Shown here in pieces: positions 32,694-38,669 of a stretch of DNA of 38,669 bases (positions are counted from its first letter, which is position 1; each line of letters opens with the position of its first letter). This DNA is from Dictyobacter arantiisoli. Its GTDB lineage: Bacteria; Chloroflexota; Ktedonobacteria; Ktedonobacterales; Ktedonobacteraceae. Under the pieces are notes generated by a model, which ran no database searches, had not been told where the DNA came from, and saw nothing but the letters and a program-made list of their open reading frames with translations. The translations under genes were made by a program, and so were the position numbers. Location of the stretch: the NCBI RefSeq assembly GCF_008326305.1, contig NZ_BIXY01000068.1, positions 1 through 38,669 on the forward strand. Direction: 5' to 3'.

Positions 32694-33848
32694 TTAACCG
32701 TACTTGAGCTCGGTGCTCTGACCGACCTCGATAATGTAACCGTCTGGATCGCGGATGTAGCAGCGCGTCTCGCCGTACTTGGGGATCGGCGGCGTGATGA
32801 ACTCGGCTCCTCGACTTTTCCATAGTTCATAGCACTCTTGAATATCGGCAACGCGGATATTCATAAAGCCGTTGATCTTATCCGGGTCGGGGACGGTGAG
32901 CGTTACCGACGGCTTGTCGGGGGTTGGCCCGCCCCCGACGTTGACCAGGAGCCATGTATTCGCGATCTGAATGTACCCAGGCGCGCCCTTGCTGTCGCCT
33001 CTGCTCAGAGCGCGGCCGTCGAAGACCGTTTCATAGAAGCGAAGCGATCGGTCAATGTCGGCGACGGTGAGAAAATGTGCGACGCTGATTCCCTCCCGCG
33101 GGGGCATCTCATAGCTCTTGTGTCCGATTTGTACGCTGTCTATTGACGGCTCCGATTCGGATCCAGTCATGAGTCTCAGAAGCGCCTGAGCCGCCGAGGT
33201 CGACGATGCAGGATTCTGGCCAGTGATGAGACGGCCGTCAGTGATAGAAAAAGGCTGCCAGTTCGCCTTCTTCTCGAATATGGCGCCGAGCCGTAACAGT
33301 TCGTCTTCGACCAGGAACGGCACAACCTTGGTGAGCTGCATCGCCTCTTCCTCGCCGTTCGTGAAACCGGCGACGTGTTTTCCTTTCACCAGCGGAGTGC
33401 CCTGGTAGGTAACGTGGCGAAGCACCCCGGGCGAATGGCACACCAGTGCGATTGGCTTGCCGGAATTGTAGAAGGCCTCCAGAAGAGCGATCGACGTAGG
33501 ACTCTCCGCAAGATCCCACATCGGGCCGTGCCCACCGGGATAGAAAACGGTGTCGAAGTCTTCCGCCTTCACGTCCGCAAGTTTGACCGTGTTGGCGAGA
33601 GCCTGTTGCGCCGCCGCGTCCTTTTTGAACCGCGCCATCGCCGGCGTTTGATTTTCAGGCAGATCGCTTTTCGGATCGAGCGGAGGCTGCCCGCCTTTCG
33701 GAGAGGCGAGCGTCAGCTCAACTCCAGCATCCCTGAATACGAAATAGGGGGCCGCGAATTCCTCAAGCCAGAAACCAGTCGGGCGCCCCGTGTTTCCCAG
33801 TTGGTCGTGCGATGTCAGGACCACCAGTATTTTCAACAGTATTTTCAC
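32694..33848 (-). CDS. DJ-1/PfpI-VOC (glyoxalase-like) fusion protein
   Basis: The product has 384 residues from GTG 33848 with AAGGAGAAGG upstream. Residues 1-230 are a DJ-1/PfpI domain of the Hsp31/glyoxalase III-like type: GFWLEEFAAPYFVF (E29/E30), ASPKGGQPPLDPKS, YPGGHGPMWDL and the nucleophile C137 in ALVCHSPGVLR. Residues about 252-380 are a vicinal oxygen chelate domain: VAHFLTVADIDRSLRFYETVF and GAEFITPPI...CYIRDPDGYIIEVGQ. Both families handle reactive aldehydes such as methylglyoxal, so a two-domain detoxification enzyme is plausible. The gene is high-GC and ends within about 80 bases of the IS630 remnant. Neither half shows truncation. Confidence 0.88.
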   Translation of the reverse strand: MKILLKILVVLTSHDQLGNTGRPTGFWLEEFAAPYFVFRDAGVELTLASPKGGQPPLDPKSDLPENQTPAMARFKKDAAAQQALANTVKLADVKAEDFDTVFYPGGHGPMWDLAESPTSIALLEAFYNSGKPIALVCHSPGVLRHVTYQGTPLVKGKHVAGFTNGEEEAMQLTKVVPFLVEDELLRLGAIFEKKANWQPFSITDGRLITGQNPASSTSAAQALLRLMTGSESEPSIDSVQIGHKSYEMPPREGISVAHFLTVADIDRSLRFYETVFDGRALSRGDSKGAPGYIQIANTWLLVNVGGGPTPDKPSVTLTVPDPDKINGFMNIRVADIQECYELWKSRGAEFITPPIPKYGETRCYIRDPDGYIIEVGQSTELKYG

Positions 33849-33914
33849 GTTCCTTCTCCTTTGTAATACGGTCGACCGCGGGCACTCTCAGCGATTGCCC
33901 GTACCCGTAGCTGG

Positions 33915-34320
33915 TGGTAATTTAACTCAAGGGTGGCCAGATGTTGAACTGAAGGATGGAAAATTGACGTGAATCATGGGAATCATCGTGAAGTCGCCTC
34001 TTCATCCCGTGCTCCATCTGGTTTCCTTCCACTCAGGCATGTAAATTCGTCGCCTGGCATTGCGGAGCGTAGGAGCAACGTGTGCCACACGAACATGGAA
34101 GTGAACTTCCAGTATCCACGCTCCACGAAGAAAGGTGAGTTCCATGCTATCAATAGAAGCATGGACACTTCTCTTCTGACACTTCTATTCTGCGCTTGAG
34201 GTGCAAGCTGAACACCGCATATTTCACCCGACCTTCACCTCACCATCCCGACCATCCACCACAACCCATACCACCCATTGTGCTCGGTTCGTGCCAAGCA
34301 TGAGGAGTCTCATTGACAAG
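33915..34320. repeat. 406-bp long inverted repeat, right copy
   Basis: Complement of 28063-28468 over exactly 406 bases. Differences noted are two within the GAACACAATGAG region and one C/T in the AAAGGCGAG region. It cuts the FAD monooxygenase fragment at its outer edge. The pair bounds a 6.26-kb segment. Confidence 0.9.
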
Positions 34321-34557
34321 TCCTCCTTGCAGAACGTGCGCAAGTTTCCAACCTAAGTTGTAGACATCTTGAACGCCAGTATTCAGACCCTGGTCACCAG
34401 CCGCAGAATGCACATGGGCCGCATCTAATGCCTGCAAGTAGATGAGAATAGCAGATATGCCCTGCTTAACAATTTCTGGTGGAGGGGTCTGTAGTAAAGG
34501 GGGTTGTAATAGATTGTCGAGAAGGGAAAGTGCCCTCAGATTCGAGAGAGCCCTCAT
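34240..34557 (-). pseudogene. FAD-dependent monooxygenase fragment
   Basis: [20 protein letters not shown] followed by [16 protein letters not shown] is the second FAD-binding motif of aromatic-ring hydroxylases (PheA/TfdB group, FAD_binding_3). The usual GDAAH is changed to LDAAH. The frame then runs straight into the 406-base repeat at 34320, so the C-terminal domain is missing, and the N-terminal Rossmann motif is absent upstream. No continuation was found beyond the other repeat copy. Confidence 0.75.
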
Positions 34558-34659
34558 TTCGACAGATAAGCAGGGTTTCAGGCCACTCGACGTTTTTGCA
34601 CATCTAGAATGGGACGCGCCACCGTATTCATCTGCACTGAAAGCTGCAAACGACGCCCA

Positions 34660-36329
34660 TCAGGTAAGCGTGGCGGCATTGACCCGTTCACAGAGCGTTT
34701 CCAGATCCTGATTGTATCGCTTGTCATTGAAAGGCCGGAGCGATACCTCCACGGCGCCCTGCCCCTGTGTAACCAGCCCTGGCAGATGGAAAAAGGGAGC
34801 CAGGCGTTTTTCCAGAGTGGCTCGTTTCTTCGCGACCTCAGAATTTTCCACCGGCCTTTTGCTGTAGCCGTGGTTGGTATCCAGCCCTAAGGGGAGCAAA
34901 AAATCACGGATGATATTTTCCTGGAGAGGCCAACGCGGAGTGTAGATTTCGGCAAGCTCCACCGCGTCGATGGTTTCCGCTGTGCTCACAATCAGAATGA
35001 GTTTCGGAGCGGGGCGACCTCGCGAAGAACGTCTCCTTGTTTTGAGACCCGCAGCGGATACTGTTGCTAAATTGTTTTTCTGTGCTCAGCGTGAGTGTAT
35101 ATTTCCTCATCGATCTCAGCCGGGCAAATGAATTTAGCAACAGTATCCGCTGCGGGACAAACACTCCAATGTACGTGAAGGAGTCGAGGCCACCATATTG
35201 ATCGGTTTGGAGAACAGAGATAACCGTTCGTCCCATCTCTTTGAGCGCTGCCAGAAATTCTGCCGCCATTCCCTCACGATCAACGACGATGTACTGGACA
35301 GTGCCAAGACCAGTTTCTTGCTCATAACGCTTGATTGTGATCGGCAATGAGCCGGTTAAATGCTGATCGCCACGATGGGTAGTGGCCAGCAGGGGAGGCC
35401 AGATGTATCATGGAGCAACACGAGCGTTCGGCTTCCCAAGATGGTTGAGAGTCGCCCTACTAACCCACGAGGAATGAAGGCATCTGTGTAGACCGGCTTG
35501 CGGTGCCCATCGATGTAAAAGAGGGCCTGTTTGTCCGTATCAGCAAGGTCTTCGGCCTGCCAGAGACCAGTTGTCCACTTAGCCAGAGCGCCTGTCAATA
35601 CTTCAGCACCATTGGAACTGGCAACGTCTAACAGGAACTGTTATGTGTTAAAATACCCGTATGACCGCGAACGCCCGATAAGTAAACCGAGGGCATCACC
35701 TGTGTAGCTGCGTAAATCCCAGGTGCGCGAGAGACCAACCACGCCAAGAAAGAGCAGGGTACGCAAGAGGCTCTGACGTGATGAAGAAGAGAGATGAGCA
35801 AGACGTGAACCAGCCAGAGGAGCACAGAAGGAAAGAGCAGTTTCTAAGGTTTCCAGCAATCTTGTCTCGTGTACAGCAGCGACGAGGAGCAAAGCACCTG
35901 CGCCTTCCTGGAACTTCGGTCCAGGAGGAGAAGAGACCGTTTGCTGTTTTTTTTCGAGCGCCCCACGTGATTCCCAATGCCCAGTTGAGCACGGACTCGA
36001 TTAAGGTGCCCAATACTGACCTGGATGCTGAATGGTTCTTGCAGTGCTGCTTGCACCTCCCGACTTGGCATTTGTGGATTGGCGTGGCAGGTTGTAACCA
36101 GCCATTGAAGCACGGCTTCTCGTAGTTTGGCTGGATGCCCGTGTCTTCCATCGCGGATCGCGGCATCTCCCCGTGTCTGTATCGCCTGTAAAAGACAGTA
36201 CGCAGTTGATCGACTGATGTGAAGTCCTGCCATTGCAGTAGCCTTAGGCCCGGGATGTCCCGCTTGCATGAGCGAAATCAGATACGCTTTTGGAGAGGGT
36301 TCAAGGCTTTTCTCATCCTGCTCTTCCAT
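34660..36329 (-). pseudogene. Large transposase, multiply frameshifted and split by a MITE-like insert
   Basis: Pieces in different frames follow in order on the minus strand. MEEQDEKSLEPSPKAYLISL with a helix-turn-helix (PKATAMAGLHISRSTAYCLL) starts at 36329. RLLETLETALSFCAPLAGSR and LLRTLLFLGVVGLSRTWDLR lie near 35700-35890. KQALFYIDGHRKPVYTD lies near 35500, and VQYIVVDREGMAAEFLAAL near 35270. IDAVELAEIYTPRWPLQENI, then GLDTNHGYSKRPVENSEV, lie near 34800-34980. The ID.DH-like, VVDREG and Y..RWP.QENI blocks look like the three parts of a DDE catalytic site. At least three frame breaks and a 109-base insert make it non-functional. Family not assigned. Confidence 0.65.
35048..35156. mobile_element. 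109-bp inverted-repeat (MITE-like) element inside the transposase remnant
   Basis: The 26 bases at 35048-35073 (CCCGCAGCGGATACTGTTGC...) are exactly complementary to 35131-35156. It lies between TYIGVFV and RGRPAPKLILIVS of the host ORF, so it interrupts the coding frame. No target duplication is obvious. Confidence 0.8.
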
Positions 36330-36353
36330 ATCGCGTCTTCCTTTCTGAGAAGA

Positions 36354-36389
36354 TGGAAACGTCATGAGCCTACATCCATGACGTTTCCA
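36354..36389. repeat. Perfect 13-bp palindrome upstream of the transposase remnant
   Basis: TGGAAACGTCATG (36354-36366) pairs with CATGACGTTTCCA (36377-36389) across ten bases. It sits 25 bases upstream of the transposase start, so it could be an operator or the terminal site of that element. Confidence 0.6.
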
Positions 36390-36458
36390 GGAGAGACTGC
36401 GCGCTCGTCATCAACCAGTGACAGCGCGAAGAGAGTCACTGATCCAGTTCTGACGCGG

Positions 36459-37517
36459 TCAGCCCTGGTAGAAATCGGCAAGAGCAGTGAATGCTGCCTT
36501 GGGTTCCCAGGGCATATCAGGGTAGGTGTCGCCGAGGCGGTTCTCCAGGACCTTGACCACGCCCCAACTGGCCATGTCGAGGTCCTCGCGGGGGGTGCTG
36601 CGGTGCGGCCAGCCGTAGCAGACGAAGGTGCATGCGAAGGCGGCATCGACGCCTTCGGTGGTGAAGATGTCCAGCAACTCGCGCAGGTGGGTGGCCTGCT
36701 CCTGTTCGTCGCGGATGTAGTCGCTGTTGAGCCGCACCGGGGTGGTCCCGTCGTACTCGATCAGCTCACTGCCGCCACGGCCGCCGCGGTCGCCCGCGCC
36801 ACGGTGAGTGGCACAACCGAACTCCGTGATCGCAACCGGCTTGCCCTGCGCGACCAGCGCGTGGATGCCCTGCTGGTAGATGTGGGCGACCTCCTTCGAG
36901 CGGTGGGCATCGACCGAGACGATGTCGAACGGCGTCCAGTCGACGCCCTCAAGCGGGATGGAGGCATAGGTGACTTTGCCGCCAAACCGCTCGTGGACCA
37001 CGGTGACGGCCCTGGCGAGGAAGTCGTTGATGCGGGCGGGCAGCCCGGCCAGCATCTGGAGTGTCCCCGGCTCGCGCCGGAGCAGGCGGCCGGTCCGCTC
37101 CTCAAGGCTGTTGCCTGGCAGGAACTCGCTGTTGAACAGGCTCAGTTCCGCGCCGGTGACGAACACCACTTCGGCTCCCCGGCGGCGAATGCTCTCGGCA
37201 CGCTCGGCGGCGTCGGCGAGCAGCTTGAGCATCGCCTCGGGGCTGAGCTGGTAGGAGAACGGCGAGAACCAGACCTCCAGACCCAGGTCTGCGGCGTGGC
37301 GCGCGGCGAATTCGAGCTGGTCCAGGTCATTGCCGAACAGGCGCACTGCAGTGCAGTGCAGGTCGTCGCGGATGATCTGCAACTCGCGGCGGACGAGCGC
37401 GTGGTCGAACGGCCGGCGAGTGACACTGTCGAAACTGAATCCGGTGTCGTAACCGATACCCTTGGCTCGCAGGGATCGTTTGTGTTGCGTGGCTGTTTCG
37501 GTGTTATTGAGCTTCAT
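36459..37517 (-). CDS. TIM-barrel glycoside hydrolase-like protein
   Basis: The product has 352 residues. ATG 37517 with AAGGAAA seven bases upstream is preferred to 37562. The sequence KGIGYDTGF, REL.IIRDDLHCTAVRLFG, FAARHAADLGLEVWFSPF, EVVFVTGAELSLFN, FDIVSVDAHR and KPVAITEFGCATHRGA reads as successive strands of a TIM barrel. The acidic residues in TGAEL and ITEFG are at positions typical of a glycosidase acid/base and nucleophile. Homologues are sometimes labelled abortive infection proteins in actinobacteria, a label I consider weak. It is high-GC, cytoplasmic, and lies 120 bases after a TetR gene, possibly in its operon. Confidence 0.75.
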   Translation of the reverse strand: MKLNNTETATQHKRSLRAKGIGYDTGFSFDSVTRRPFDHALVRRELQIIRDDLHCTAVRLFGNDLDQLEFAARHAADLGLEVWFSPFSYQLSPEAMLKLLADAAERAESIRRRGAEVVFVTGAELSLFNSEFLPGNSLEERTGRLLRREPGTLQMLAGLPARINDFLARAVTVVHERFGGKVTYASIPLEGVDWTPFDIVSVDAHRSKEVAHIYQQGIHALVAQGKPVAITEFGCATHRGAGDRGGRGGSELIEYDGTTPVRLNSDYIRDEQEQATHLRELLDIFTTEGVDAAFACTFVCYGWPHRSTPREDLDMASWGVVKVLENRLGDTYPDMPWEPKAAFTALADFYQG

Positions 37518-37637
37518 ACACGTTTTCCTTTCGGATACTTTTTCCTTCAAACAAGAAAACAAAAGAAAAGGACAGGCGAATATCAGGACATACTATCTGC
37601 TAAAGCGATATTTCCTTTAGCTTTTAAGCAAGCTGCT

Positions 37638-38273
37638 CTACGATGATTCTGAGACGTTCTTCTCGGCGGCTTCGGGCTGAAAAAGTCGCAGAACGATCTG
37701 GGCATCAGGAACAGAGGTGCGGAATTGTTCTGGATCTCGCAGGGCCCAGCGAGTCAGGCCATCAAGACAGGCGCTCACCACCGCTACCAGTTGATCCGGA
37801 TCGCCCCGCGCAACCTCGCCGGTGGCCTGACCCTCAACAATCAATTGTCTCATCGTCGCCAGCAACGTTTGATAGCGTTTGCTGAGCAATTCGCGTATCT
37901 CTTCGGGCATCGCGCCCGCGTCGAGCGCATGATTCAGCAATTGATGGACCTCAAGTGGCTCGCGTTGCCCACGTGCTCCCACGATATTCGAAATCAGCGT
38001 TGCAAGACGTTCCCCTGGCGTCCCAGGCATCTCCACGAGCTTCTGGAACTCGGAAGAATCGTCTGGGACAGTCTGCTTAACCAGCTCAGAGAAAATCGCC
38101 TCCTTGTCGGCAAAATAGCGGTAAGCTAGCCCAATACTGATCTGAGCTTCAGCGGCAATATCCGTGATCGTCGCCTCCATCCCCTTGCGAGCAAAGACGC
38201 TCCTGGCACTCTCCAGAATCTTTGCACGCTGCGCTTCGCGCAGGCGTTGATTCGCTTCTGACGTTCGAGGCAT
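37638..38273 (-). CDS. TetR/AcrR-family transcriptional regulator
   Basis: The product has 211 residues from ATG 38273 with AAGGG upstream. The N-terminal helix-turn-helix is complete: AKILESARSVFARKGMEATI, TDIAAEAQISIGLAYRYFADKEAIF. The C-terminal helical ligand-binding domain resembles the TetR_C group with LLNHALDAG and ACLDGLTRWAL. A palindrome lies 16 bases upstream, consistent with autoregulation. It probably controls itself and the glycosidase-like gene downstream. Confidence 0.93.
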   Translation of the reverse strand: MPRTSEANQRLREAQRAKILESARSVFARKGMEATITDIAAEAQISIGLAYRYFADKEAIFSELVKQTVPDDSSEFQKLVEMPGTPGERLATLISNIVGARGQREPLEVHQLLNHALDAGAMPEEIRELLSKRYQTLLATMRQLIVEGQATGEVARGDPDQLVAVVSACLDGLTRWALRDPEQFRTSVPDAQIVLRLFQPEAAEKNVSESS

Positions 38274-38288
38274 TCCATTACCCTTTTT

Positions 38289-38313
38289 CAATGAATGAAA
38301 ATTTCTTTCATTG
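38289..38313. promoter_or_regulatory. Palindromic operator for the TetR regulator
   Basis: CAATGAATGAAA and TTTCTTTCATTG flank a central A, giving 11 of 12 symmetric pairs. The site is 16 bases upstream of the regulator's start codon, a typical position and size for a TetR-family operator. Confidence 0.7.
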
Positions 38314-38470
38314 TTAAATATACCTCTTCGGTTCGTCCTTGTCAAGTCACAATGCAGGAGATGTGCAGAGAAGAAAAACGATCCGCCTTCTTCTGAAAAC
38401 GGCGGCCAGAAAACACAAAAAGCCCTCCTAAAAGCCGTGCGAAAACCGCTTATTGAGGTGTTTCCCTCAT
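38314..38470. other. Short intergenic region with no gene
   Basis: It contains the putative promoter side of the TetR gene and the 3' flank of an IS110-type gene. Nothing else is recognised. Confidence 0.5.
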
Positions 38471-38669
38471 TCAGGCGACTGAGGGAGGCTCAATGGTCAC
38501 CTGGCAACCCATGCTTTGGAGCCGACGAACCAGATGCTGTTGGAGTCGTTGTTTATCAAGCTCTTTAAGGTACTCAATGCCTTTTTCTTGATAGCATTCC
38601 CCTGACTTCATCATGTGATAGTAAATCACCAGAATACTATGGCCAACCGCTATTGCCGCCCGTTTACTG
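38471..38669 (-). CDS. IS110-family transposase, C-terminal part (runs off the window)
   Basis: Reading in from the right edge gives SKRAAIAVGHSILVIYYHMM, then EYLKELDKQRLQQHLVRRLQ and GCQVTIEPPSVA before TGA at 38471-38473. The KRA..AV.H..LVI.YHM segment and (L/V)V(K/R)RL...G..V..EP ending are typical of the Transposase_20 C-terminus of IS110/IS116/IS902 elements. The catalytic RuvC-like N-terminus lies outside the window. Confidence 0.8.
   Translation of the reverse strand, partial: SKRAAIAVGHSILVIYYHMMKSGECYQEKGIEYLKELDKQRLQQHLVRRLQSMGCQVTIEPPSVA

Noticed and set aside
36219-37646. 475-codon ORF on the plus strand
   Set aside because: It is antisense to the GC-rich TIM-barrel gene, which has coherent motifs, a ribosome site and proper length on the minus strand.

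Overview
The window most resembles a Ktedonobacteria-type member of the Chloroflexota. That placement is an inference from moderate GC, abundant and often decayed insertion sequences of many families, XRE regulators with a long tail, and complex biosynthetic genes. No rRNA or taxonomic marker is present.

Layout. (1) About 1-3.5 kb: a decayed metallo-beta-lactamase-fold lactonase remnant, then a tandem pair of paralogous proteins of unknown function. (2) 3.7-7.5 kb: an IS6-family element, a minus-strand MFS exporter, and an IS4-like element with perfect 17-bp ends and a 6-bp target duplication whose transposase carries two in-frame stops. (3) 8.1-26.9 kb: the core of interest, an apparent biosynthetic locus. 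It holds two distant copies of a caspase-like (His/Cys dyad) protein with a zinc-ribbon-like tail. Between them lies a mostly co-directional run: an unknown 609-aa protein, a KamA-type lysine 2,3-aminomutase, a PGM1-like ATP-grasp ligase, a class I methyltransferase, a JmjC-like cupin oxygenase, a SET-domain methyltransferase, a bacterial nitric oxide synthase oxygenase and a nitrilase-fold amidohydrolase. A LuxR-type regulator, a class II tRNA-like gene with an abnormal anticodon arm, and an alpha/beta hydrolase complete the locus. Each caspase-like gene is preceded, 14-17 nt upstream, by a small ORF. Two MITE-like elements, a hairpin cluster and a frameshifted ISAs1 element (11-bp target duplication) are inserted between its genes.

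(4) 27-38.7 kb: a gene graveyard. GNAT and XRE fragments come first, followed by a 406-bp sequence present as a near-identical inverted pair (28063-28468 and 33915-34320). The pair encloses GC-rich cargo: an LLM oxidoreductase, a truncated substrate-binding protein, IS4 and IS630 remnants, and a DJ-1/PfpI-VOC fusion. Beyond it lie an FAD monooxygenase fragment, a multiply frameshifted transposase split by a 109-bp inverted-repeat element, a TIM-barrel glycosidase-like protein, a TetR regulator with a palindromic operator, and the C-terminus of an IS110 transposase at the edge.

Working model (inference): KamA makes beta-lysine and the ATP-grasp ligase couples it or another amino acid into an amide. 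The methyltransferase, the JmjC and SET enzymes and the NOS tailor the product or a peptide substrate, the nitrilase and hydrolase trim it, the caspase-like proteins process a peptide, and the MFS protein may export it. The product is unknown and the combination does not match any pathway I can name.
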